Source: Methanospirillum sp. (GTDB taxonomy: Archaea; Halobacteriota; Methanomicrobia; Methanomicrobiales; Methanospirillaceae). Taken from it: 5,290 nt of DNA. Position numbers and translations under genes: made by a program. Location of the stretch: NCBI GenBank assembly GCA_028695895.1, contig JAQVIE010000111.1:1-5290 (forward strand), given 5' to 3'. Shown here one piece after another: positions 1 through 5,290 of the stretch (its first letter is position 1; each line of letters starts with the position of its first letter). Below the pieces are notes generated by a model that saw only the letters and a list, made by a program, of their open reading frames with translations, was not told the DNA's origin and ran no database searches.

Positions 1-1267
1 TAAGCCCCACATTAACCTCGCTGTTATTGGTCACATTGACCATGGTAAGTCAACTACCGTCGGCAGATTAATGTATGAAGCAGGAGCAGTCCCGCAGCAC
101 ATCGTCGAACAGTATAAGAAAGAAGCAGAATCCAAAGGCAAAGGTTCATTTGCATTTGCCTGGGTTATGGACAGCCTGAAAGAGGAACGTGAGCGTGGTA
201 TCACCATTGATATTGCACACAAGCGCTTTGACACTGAAAAGTACTACTTTACCGTTGTTGACTGTCCAGGACACAGAGACTTTGTCAAGAACATGATTAC
301 CGGTGCATCACAGGCAGATGCCGCAATCATTGTTGTTGCAGCCCCTGATGGTGTAATGGAACAGACAAAAGAGCACGTCTTCCTGTCCAAGACCCTTGGT
401 ATCAGGCAGCTTATCGTTGCAGTCAACAAGATGGATGCTGCAAAATATGATGAAGGACGCTTTAACGAGGTTAAGGAAGAAGTCGGCAACCTCTTAAAGA
501 TGGTCGGAACCAATCCTGACACTGTCAAATTCATCCCGATTAGTGCATTCGAAGGTGACAATATCATCAAGAACAGTGAAAACACTCCCTGGTACAAGGG
601 TAAACCAATCTTTGGTCTTCTTAATGAGCTTGAAATTCCGGACAAACCAACCGACAAGCCACTTCGTATTCCGATTCAGGATGCATACTCTATATCCGGT
701 ATTGGAACCGTTCCGGTAGGTCGTGTCGAGACCGGTATCCTCAAGAAAGGTATGAATGTTACCTTCATGCCGGCAAACAAGACCGGAGAATGTAAATCCA
801 TCGAGATGCACCACGAAGAAATCGGAGAGGCATTACCTGGTGACAATATCGGGTTCAATGTCCGTGGTATTGGAAAGGACGATGTCCGCCGTGGTGATGT
901 CTGCGGTGCAGCTGACAATCCACCGGCAGTTGCAGAGGAGTTTTCCGCACAGATAGTTGTGCTTCAGCACCCAAGTGCAATTACCATCGGATATACCCCG
1001 GTCTTCCACTGCCATACTGCACAGACCGCCTGTACATTCACCGAACTCACCAAGAAGCTTGACCCACGTACCGGTCAGACCCTTGAGGAGAACCCAACCT
1101 TCCTAAAGGCTGGAGATGCAGCAATTATCAAGTGTCACCCAACCAAGCCGCTCTGTCTTGAAAACGCCAAGGAGTTCCCGCAGCTTGGACGGTTTGCAAT
1201 CCGTGATATGGGACAGACCATTGCTGCCGGAATGTGTATAAACGTCGTCAAGAAGCAGATGCGCTGA
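1..1267 (+). CDS. tuf: Translation elongation factor EF-1alpha (archaeal EF-Tu), 5' end cut by window
   Basis: This GTPase delivers aminoacyl-tRNA to the ribosomal A site in the cytoplasm. The frame is open from base 2, before the first in-frame ATG at 71, and reads [18 protein letters not shown]. The true start therefore lies just left of the window, and only a few residues are missing (421 are visible; the archaeal family is about 425). Counting from the lysine at base 2, the visible GTPase motifs are the P-loop GHIDHGKS (10-17), the switch I threonine in RGIT (68), DCPGH with the catalytic histidine (87-91), NKMD (142-145) and SAF (181-183). The two beta-barrel domains follow and end in a basic KKQMR. 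All key residues are present, and I see no frameshift. rpsJ follows after 17 bases, the usual tuf-rpsJ order of archaeal str operons, so the two are probably co-transcribed from a promoter upstream of the window. Confidence 0.98.
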   Translation, partial: KPHINLAVIGHIDHGKSTTVGRLMYEAGAVPQHIVEQYKKEAESKGKGSFAFAWVMDSLKEERERGITIDIAHKRFDTEKYYFTVVDCPGHRDFVKNMITGASQADAAIIVVAAPDGVMEQTKEHVFLSKTLGIRQLIVAVNKMDAAKYDEGRFNEVKEEVGNLLKMVGTNPDTVKFIPISAFEGDNIIKNSENTPWYKGKPIFGLLNELEIPDKPTDKPLRIPIQDAYSISGIGTVPVGRVETGILKKGMNVTFMPANKTGECKSIEMHHEEIGEALPGDNIGFNVRGIGKDDVRRGDVCGAADNPPAVAEEFSAQIVVLQHPSAITIGYTPVFHCHTAQTACTFTELTKKLDPRTGQTLEENPTFLKAGDAAIIKCHPTKPLCLENAKEFPQLGRFAIRDMGQTIAAGMCINVVKKQMR

Positions 1268-1284
1268 TAGTATTCGGTGTTATC

Positions 1285-1593
1285 ATGCAGAAGGCCAGAA
1301 TCCGACTCACCGGAACAGACTATCAGAAAGTAGAAGAAGTGTGTGAAAAGATTAAAGAGATCGCTGAACGAACCGGTGTAAATCTGGCCGGTCCCATTCC
1401 CCTTCCAACCAGGAAACTTGTAGTACCCATCAGGAAAAGCCCGGATGGGGAAGGGACAGCTTCCTGGGACCGCTGGCAGATGCGGGTTCACAAGCGTCTC
1501 ATTGATCTGGATGCTGATGAACGTGCTCTTCGTCAGCTTATGCGGACCCAGGTACCAAAGGACATCGGTATTGAGATCGTCCTTGAGAGCTGA
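1285..1593 (+). CDS. rpsJ: 30S ribosomal protein S10 (archaeal uS10)
   Basis: This is small-subunit ribosomal protein uS10, part of the head of the 30S subunit. The 102-residue product ([14 protein letters not shown] to IGIEIVLES) has the length and motifs of archaeal S10: the N-terminal RIRLTGTD strand, the helix with [13 protein letters not shown], the GPIPLPT loop, and the basic [11 protein letters not shown] segment. An ATG at 1234 in the same frame would add 17 residues that lie inside the tuf coding sequence and are not part of the family. I chose the ATG at 1285, which has a GGTG ribosome-binding element about 7 bases upstream (1276-1279). The gene starts 17 bases after the tuf stop and is the last gene of this operon in the window, because a T-rich terminator-like stretch follows about 80 bases after its stop. 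Confidence 0.97.
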   Translation: MQKARIRLTGTDYQKVEEVCEKIKEIAERTGVNLAGPIPLPTRKLVVPIRKSPDGEGTASWDRWQMRVHKRLIDLDADERALRQLMRTQVPKDIGIEIVLES

Positions 1594-1604
1594 GACAAAT
1601 ATGG

Positions 1605-1625
1605 GCGGCGTTTCAGACAAGCCGC
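1605..1625 (+). other. Small hairpin in the rpsJ 3' untranslated region
   Basis: GCGGC at 1605-1609 pairs exactly with GCCGC at 1621-1625 around an 11-base loop. It begins 12 bases after the rpsJ stop. The stem is only 5 bp but is all G-C. It could help stabilise the 3' end of the tuf-rpsJ transcript. A stem this short can arise by chance, so the functional reading is tentative. Confidence 0.3.
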
Positions 1626-1653
1626 AATAATCCCAATATCGTCCACAGTACCT

Positions 1654-1686
1654 CCCATGGGGGATACCTTCCTTTTTTGATTTTTT
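1654..1686 (+). terminator. Probable terminator of the tuf-rpsJ operon
   Basis: An 8-base palindrome CCCATGGG (1654-1661) is followed by two runs of six T separated by GA (1673-1678 and 1681-1686). Archaeal RNA polymerase terminates on T-rich stretches in the non-template strand, with or without a hairpin. This is the only such stretch between rpsJ and the next gene. The distance of about 80 bases from the stop codon suits a short 3' UTR. The actual end point is not known. Confidence 0.6.
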
Positions 1687-1741
1687 GATGGACGGACAAG
1701 GATACAGATGTAATTATCTACCTGACGCATTTTTTCATAAG

Positions 1742-1772
1742 AGATACATATCTGTTCCATGAACTGTACAGT
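1742..1772 (+). promoter_or_regulatory. Candidate promoter/operator region of the Agl23-like gene
   Basis: The sequence TACATATC (1745-1752) is a weak match to the archaeal TATA box. It lies at a spacing that would place the transcript start near 1773-1778, about 20 bases before the ATG at 1794. It sits within an inverted repeat AGATA-CA-TATCT (1742-1753). A second, perfect 10-base palindrome ACTGTACAGT occupies 1763-1772, just upstream of the predicted start site, where a repressor site could lie. The remaining bases of the 1594-1793 gap show no gene: the only forward reading frame, from an ATG near 1688, is about 24 codons with no recognisable content. The promoter call is inference from spacing and composition. 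Confidence 0.3.
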
Positions 1773-1793
1773 ATTATTTCCGGGGATAAAACA

Positions 1794-3338
1794 ATGAATA
1801 TTCAGGCATTACGGGAACGATATTCACAATGGTCTGTTGAAAAGATCTTCGGCATCATTTTTCTTACAGGATTCATCTTTCGTGTAATCCTGCCAAATTT
1901 CAAGTTACTACATCATGATGAAGCAATTCATGCATGGTTCAGTTATGAACTCCTGACAAAGGGGATGTACCAGTATGATCCCATGTACCACGGCCCCCTG
2001 CTCTATTACCTGGCCGCTGCACTGTTCAGGGTTTTTGGTGATTCAGACCTTGTTGCCAGGCTTTTACCTGCAGTGTTTGGATCAGCCATTATTATTCTGA
2101 TATACGCGATTTACAAAACCGGCTGGCTGTCAAAGAACCATGCTGTATGGGCCGGGCTGTTTTTTGCATTATCTCCGAACATGGTTTATTTCTCAAGGTT
2201 CTTGCGTCATGACATCTTCCAACTCTTCTTTACTGTCTTATTATTGTTTTCCATTCTTGCATATATCGAGTTTAAAAAGCCTGGATGGGCATTGTTTGCA
2301 GGTTTTTCTGCAGCATGTGGTATGTGCCTTAAAGAGGATATGCCGGTTGCAATTCTTGTATTTGGGTTGTTTTTCGTCTCCCTGATTTATTTCCGTCACA
2401 TCACTCTTCCTGTAACCTGGAAACGGGATTTAATGGGTGCTGTTCTGATTGCAGCAGGGATAGGTTTTGTATTTTATACATCATTCTTCCATCATCCACA
2501 GATGTTTTTTGAGGCACCGTTTAAAGCCATTGAACACTGGACTTCCATGCATGATCAGTGCAGGTTATGCGGGCCTCCATACTGGTACCTGCTGATGTTT
2601 CTCTTATATGAAATCCCCCTGCTTATACTGGCAGTTTATGGTATCTGGCAATGGGGGTGGAAAGACAAGAGTTTTTCAGGTATCCGGCACCTGAAACAGG
2701 ATGAACAGAGGACTGATTACCCAAAGAGTTCATTATTCATGATTCTTCTGCTCATCTGGACTTGTTCCACTCTGGTGTTTTATGGCTGGGTGGGAGAGAA
2801 AGTTCCATGGCTTATGATTCACCAGTTATTCCCTGTTATCCTTCTTGCATCTTATAAAATTGAAGGAAAAAAAGTTATTGCAGGAGTTATCACAATTGTC
2901 TTCCTGCTGGTGATGACCATGCATGTCTGTTTTACTCCGGCTGATATCAATGAACCTATTGTGCAGGTCCAAAATTCAGAAGATATGCGTGAAGTTATGG
3001 CAATTATTGATTCCGGAGAGAAGATTGTCGTAGCTTCTGATTCATACTGGCCGCTTCCATGGTATTACAGAGGTGGCAGGTGGGATAAGATATTATTTTA
3101 TGGTAAAAAGGTAGATCCTGTAATCTGGTCAGGTGATGAACCAGACATTATCATCACTCATGACGTTGACAGTTATTCGTCATTACAAGGGTATGAGAAG
3201 AGAGAATATCACCTGAGCTACTGGTTTTCATGGTATGATAACCAGCACCGGATTCTGCCATGGTATTTCCTTCGGGATGGAAAGATGGGGACAGTGAATC
3301 TGGATGTATTTACCAGAACTAATCTGTATCAGAATTAA
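1794..3338 (+). CDS. Agl23-family (TIGR03663) GT-C type membrane glycosyltransferase-like protein
   Basis: This is a 514-residue polytopic membrane protein. The first hydrophobic helix is at about 18-34. It is followed by the outer-loop motif HHDEAIHAWFSYELLTKG (40-57), whose Asp42-Glu43 matches the acidic first-loop motif of GT-C enzymes. Then come YDPMYHGPLLYY (61-72), FGDSDLVARLLPA (81-93) and RFLRHD (135-140), the last giving a second loop acidic residue. Further hydrophobic helices run to about residue 380, including the GEKVPWLMIH motif (334-343). A soluble tail of about 130 residues contains DSYWPLPWYYRG (416-427). These motifs are the hallmark of the family annotated as 'flippase activity-associated protein Agl23'. 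GT-C members use lipid-linked sugars at the extracytoplasmic face, and Agl23 is tied to archaeal N-glycosylation, but its exact reaction is not settled. The ATG at 1794 has a GGGG element (1782-1785) upstream. No other glycosylation gene is visible nearby. I am confident of the family and less so of the biochemical role. Confidence 0.88.
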   Translation: MNIQALRERYSQWSVEKIFGIIFLTGFIFRVILPNFKLLHHDEAIHAWFSYELLTKGMYQYDPMYHGPLLYYLAAALFRVFGDSDLVARLLPAVFGSAIIILIYAIYKTGWLSKNHAVWAGLFFALSPNMVYFSRFLRHDIFQLFFTVLLLFSILAYIEFKKPGWALFAGFSAACGMCLKEDMPVAILVFGLFFVSLIYFRHITLPVTWKRDLMGAVLIAAGIGFVFYTSFFHHPQMFFEAPFKAIEHWTSMHDQCRLCGPPYWYLLMFLLYEIPLLILAVYGIWQWGWKDKSFSGIRHLKQDEQRTDYPKSSLFMILLLIWTCSTLVFYGWVGEKVPWLMIHQLFPVILLASYKIEGKKVIAGVITIVFLLVMTMHVCFTPADINEPIVQVQNSEDMREVMAIIDSGEKIVVASDSYWPLPWYYRGGRWDKILFYGKKVDPVIWSGDEPDIIITHDVDSYSSLQGYEKREYHLSYWFSWYDNQHRILPWYFLRDGKMGTVNLDVFTRTNLYQN

Positions 3339-3444
3339 ACTTTTTTTCCTGATGCTTTTTAACAGGAATGACATTTACAATAGTTATTATTAATTATTTT
3401 TATAATTTAAACTGAAAATCCGGCAAATTAAAAAAAATATAAAA
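3339..3444. terminator. Convergent AT-rich intergenic region with T-tracts for both strands
   Basis: This gap separates two genes that face each other. For the + strand gene, seven T (3341-3347) start two bases after its stop, and a further five T follow at 3356-3360. For the - strand operon, eight A on the + strand (3430-3437) read as eight T, 7 bases after the stop of the membrane-protein gene. The centre (about 3375-3410) is very AT-rich. T-runs of this kind serve as terminators in archaea, so the stretch plausibly ends transcription from both sides. I see no gene or strong hairpin in it. Confidence 0.6.
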
Positions 3445-4641
3445 TTAGAAGAGTTCATCGTACTGATGAGCGGTTGACTTCTTTTTTGGCCGGTCACGGG
3501 ATCCAAAACTTCCGCCGCCTCCACCGCCACCCCGGCCTCCGCCTCCACGGTTCTTCATGAATTTTAGAAGACCGAATATTACCAGTATAACTACGATAAT
3601 ACCGATAACATATACCAGAATGCCGGAGAGATCAGGGAACTCAAACCCTATGGGTGATGCTTCAAGTTCTGCATTTAACTCCTGGGTTTCATCAAATACT
3701 TCATTTGCTTTTTTATAAGCTTCTTCTGCCCGTTTTTTAGCTTCAGAGTACTTACCGGAATCATAAAGATTTTTGGCATCTGAAGCATATTCAGCGGCAA
3801 ATTCCCGCTTGGTTACAATCGGAGCCAGCCGAGGATCACTTCCAAGCCCTTTTTCAATCTTAAAGTAACTTATCCATTCATCTGTCTTATCTATGGCCTC
3901 TTTTGCATCATCGATGGTCTTTTTGGACTGTCCCAGGTCAATCATCGAGTATGCATCCTTGATATAGGTGTTTGCATTTTTGATATAAACCTGGGCATTT
4001 GAATAACTTGCACCAGCAGCAGAATTCAAGGAATTCAAGGCTTCTTTTGCCTTTGCTTCTGCCTTTGATACATCTATGCCATCAGCCTTGCTTTGGGCAA
4101 TGTCTTTTTCAAGCTTGGAATAAGTTTCCTTAACCGAAGTGATATCACCTTTCAGTTCTCCGGGATCTGCTACAAATGCAGTAACATTTTTAACAGTTTC
4201 CTTGATTCTGCCTCCCGGAGTAGCCACATTGACTGAAACAATTTCAATTTCCCTGGAACTGTCAACCTTAGGGGCCATACCTCTCAGGCTGACTTTTACG
4301 TTTTCGTCGATATTTTCATAGGAGAGCTCCCATCCGGATAGATCAAGCTGTTTCCTGCTTACAGGCGGACGGGGGTTTTCCACACCATCAAGAATAATGG
4401 AATATGTCCAGACAGGGTTTTCCAGTTCGGTTCTTAAGGATATACTCTCATCACTGGGAAATGTCTGTCCGCCGATTGAGACGAAATTCATCTGTAGATC
4501 TACGGTGACATTTGATTTACCTGATTCAAGATCTCCTGAAGGCCTTACATTCACATGTCCGACTTCAACACTGGCCATTGCTGGAATAGCAATGAAACAA
4601 AAAATGATGCTTAAAAAGATGATTAATGATCCAGTCTTCAT
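3445..4641 (-). CDS. Uncharacterised type I membrane protein, beta domain plus helical stalk, encoded next to cetZ
   Basis: I do not recognise a named family. The 398-residue product has a signal peptide (hydrophobic 5-20, likely cleavage AMA|S after 23) and a polar, probably beta-rich domain (about 25-158). Long Ala/Lys/Glu-rich helical segments follow (about 160-330), including YSEAKKRAEEAYKKANE (298-314). One transmembrane helix lies at about 340-360. The tail starts KNR, carries 11 glycines and one Arg (366-377), then RDRPKKK (382-388), and ends HQYDELF. The basic flank after the helix predicts the bulk outside and the tail in the cytoplasm. Two N-glycosylation sequons (NVT, 44-46 and 152-154) lie in the outer part. 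I chose the ATG at 4639-4641: it immediately precedes the signal peptide and has a GAGG site, whereas the in-frame ATG at 4675-4677 would add 12 polar residues, overlaps cetZ and lacks such a site. It lies 7 bases after the cetZ stop, so co-transcription is very likely. A role with CetZ at the membrane is inference. Confidence 0.9.
   Translation of the reverse strand: MKTGSLIIFLSIIFCFIAIPAMASVEVGHVNVRPSGDLESGKSNVTVDLQMNFVSIGGQTFPSDESISLRTELENPVWTYSIILDGVENPRPPVSRKQLDLSGWELSYENIDENVKVSLRGMAPKVDSSREIEIVSVNVATPGGRIKETVKNVTAFVADPGELKGDITSVKETYSKLEKDIAQSKADGIDVSKAEAKAKEALNSLNSAAGASYSNAQVYIKNANTYIKDAYSMIDLGQSKKTIDDAKEAIDKTDEWISYFKIEKGLGSDPRLAPIVTKREFAAEYASDAKNLYDSGKYSEAKKRAEEAYKKANEVFDETQELNAELEASPIGFEFPDLSGILVYVIGIIVVILVIFGLLKFMKNRGGGGRGGGGGGGSFGSRDRPKKKSTAHQYDELF
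3511..3546 (-). repeat. Poly-glycine coding tract in the cytoplasmic tail
   Basis: Twelve codons encode GGGGRGGGGGGG (residues 366-377), directly after the transmembrane helix and a KNR anchor. The DNA is a low-complexity GGN tract, more GC-rich than its surroundings. Such tracts form flexible linkers, which would let the short C-terminal peptide reach away from the membrane. They are also prone to length changes between strains. Confidence 0.85.
4022..4039 (-). repeat. Tandem 9-base duplication inside the helical stalk
   Basis: On the + strand GAATTCAAG occurs twice in a row (4022-4030 and 4031-4039). On the coding strand it gives a repeated three-residue unit within LNSLNS (202-207). It keeps the frame and may be a small in-frame duplication. 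Nothing suggests a regulatory role. Confidence 0.75.
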
Positions 4642-4646
4642 AATTT

Positions 4647-4651
4647 CCTCA
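4647..4651 (-). promoter_or_regulatory. Ribosome-binding site overlapping the cetZ stop codon
   Basis: Read on the - strand, the cetZ stop TGA (4651-4649) merges into TGAGG (4651-4647), followed by five bases (AAATT) and the ATG at 4641. The Shine-Dalgarno match thus overlaps the upstream stop codon. This supports the ATG at 4641 over the upstream in-frame one, and points to translational coupling of the two genes. Confidence 0.7.
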
Positions 4652-5290
4652 CTCAAAGAGTGGTTCAATACTCTCATCCAGTTTCAGAATATTCTCTTCG
4701 TCAATTCGTTCAGATGTTGCTTTTGTCTCTTTTGCTATCTCAAGCAGATTTGTAACTCTTGGAGCATCTGCAATTGATGCAAGGAGAACAACTACAGCAA
4801 CATATCGGCTCTGGGCCGGGTAATCTCCACCTCTGACCTCCACACCTGCGATATTCTCTTCAACCCAGCTTTTTCCTTTTTCAATTCCTTTCCGGTCAAG
4901 ATCATCAGGTGGTCCGGCAACCAGAACAAGAGCCCTGCTTGTTGAATTGTATTCACATGGCAGGGTGAGTCTTCCCAGCATCGCCCTTCTGACCAGAGAT
5001 AAAATTCGCGAAGTTTTATCTTCTCCAAGCAGTTTGTCTTCCGGGCGTCGTTCCTCCACTTGTTTTCTTCCAATAATCCGGTCAAAAAATCCCCGATCCC
5101 TCTCTACTACCTGGGGAGAACTTGATACCTCACTTATGGCGTATCCTACTGAGCTGATACCCCCGCCACGAAGGGTATTAATTATTTCACTGGAGTCTAC
5201 AACCATCTCTCCTATTCCATGTTGACCTATCTCACCTGCACGGAACAATAATCCAAACCTGCGGACAATTTCGTCATTTAACCTGTCAAA
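4649..5290 (-). CDS. cetZ: CetZ-like tubulin/FtsZ-superfamily protein, C-terminal half (5' end outside window)
   Basis: CetZ proteins are archaeal cytoskeletal GTPases related to tubulin and FtsZ, known in haloarchaea for control of cell shape and motility. The frame is open to the window edge. Upstream of the TTG at 5246-5248 it continues as FDRLNDEIVRRFGL, which is family-like, so that TTG is internal and the gene runs off the right edge. 213 residues are visible, about half of a typical 350-400. Counted from the edge, EMVVDSSEIINTL (28-40) is the T7 synergy loop and helix with acidic Asp32 and Glu35. The second domain has LPCEYNSTSRALVLVAGPP, RKGIEKG, VRGGDYP and PRVTNLL, which fit CetZ rather than canonical FtsZ. 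The nucleotide-binding GGGTG(S/T)G region is not in view. The tail is acidic and ends SIEPLFE. A membrane-protein gene follows after 7 bases. FtsZ is the main alternative but less likely. Confidence 0.88.
   Translation of the reverse strand, partial: FDRLNDEIVRRFGLLFRAGEIGQHGIGEMVVDSSEIINTLRGGGISSVGYAISEVSSSPQVVERDRGFFDRIIGRKQVEERRPEDKLLGEDKTSRILSLVRRAMLGRLTLPCEYNSTSRALVLVAGPPDDLDRKGIEKGKSWVEENIAGVEVRGGDYPAQSRYVAVVVLLASIADAPRVTNLLEIAKETKATSERIDEENILKLDESIEPLFE

Noticed and set aside
244..657. A 137-codon - strand frame within tuf
   Set aside because: It is fully contained in the highly conserved EF-1alpha coding region and is a shadow frame.
1135..1620. A 161-codon open frame on the - strand antisense to the end of tuf and rpsJ
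   Set aside because: It lies opposite two clearly identified conserved genes, has no recognisable domain, and its openness is a by-product of their codon bias.
1533..1760. A 75-codon - strand frame covering most of the rpsJ-Agl23 gap
   Set aside because: It overlaps the rpsJ 3' end in antisense, runs through the T-tract terminator, and shows no family-like sequence.
1594..1793. tRNA or small RNA gene downstream of rpsJ
   Set aside because: I looked for a cloverleaf or TPsiC-like GGTTCGAATCC element and found none. Only a 5-bp hairpin and short palindromes are present.
4642..4677. Longer start for the membrane protein at the ATG at 4675-4677
   Set aside because: It would put 12 polar residues before the signal peptide and overlap cetZ by 29 bases, with no purine-rich site upstream. 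The ATG at 4641 has a clear site.
4397..4777. A 126-codon + strand frame opposite the membrane-protein/cetZ junction
   Set aside because: It is antisense to the signal-peptide region and the CetZ tail. Its hydrophobic and Cys/Phe-rich content mirrors those codons.
5246..5248. TTG as the real start of the CetZ-like gene
   Set aside because: The frame stays open upstream to the window edge with family-typical residues (LNDEIVRRFG), and the GTP-binding half is still missing, so this is an internal Leu codon.

Overview
The window looks like chromosomal DNA of a methanogenic archaeon. It carries an archaeal EF-1alpha gene followed directly by an archaeal-type ribosomal protein S10 gene, a GT-C membrane protein of the TIGR03663/Agl23 family, and the C-terminal half of a CetZ-like tubulin-superfamily protein. 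This combination, together with moderate GC content, fits Methanomicrobiales, perhaps something close to Methanospirillum. The taxonomic call is inference from protein flavour, not a database match.

Layout. Positions 1-1593 (+ strand) are the 3' end of the str-type translation operon: tuf (missing only its first few codons) and rpsJ, 17 bases apart. Positions 1594-1793 are non-coding, with a small hairpin, a double T-tract that suits an archaeal terminator, and two short inverted repeats in front of the next gene. Positions 1794-3338 (+) hold a 514-residue polytopic membrane protein of the Agl23 family. Positions 3339-3444 are an AT-rich convergent intergenic stretch with T-tracts for both strands. 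Positions 3445-5290 (- strand) are a tight two-gene unit: cetZ, cut by the right window edge, then 7 bases downstream an unrecognised type I membrane protein. That protein has a signal peptide, a beta-rich domain, long alpha-helical segments, one transmembrane helix and a poly-glycine/basic cytoplasmic tail.

How the parts relate. tuf and rpsJ are housekeeping translation genes. The Agl23-like protein belongs to a family linked with lipid-linked sugar transfer at the outer membrane face, and it appears to be its own transcription unit. The most interesting part is the right-hand operon. A CetZ cytoskeletal GTPase is translationally close-coupled to a single-pass surface protein whose predicted cytoplasmic tail could meet CetZ filaments, so it is a candidate membrane or envelope partner of CetZ. 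This is a hypothesis from gene order and topology. I see no mobile elements, CRISPR arrays, tRNA or rRNA genes.
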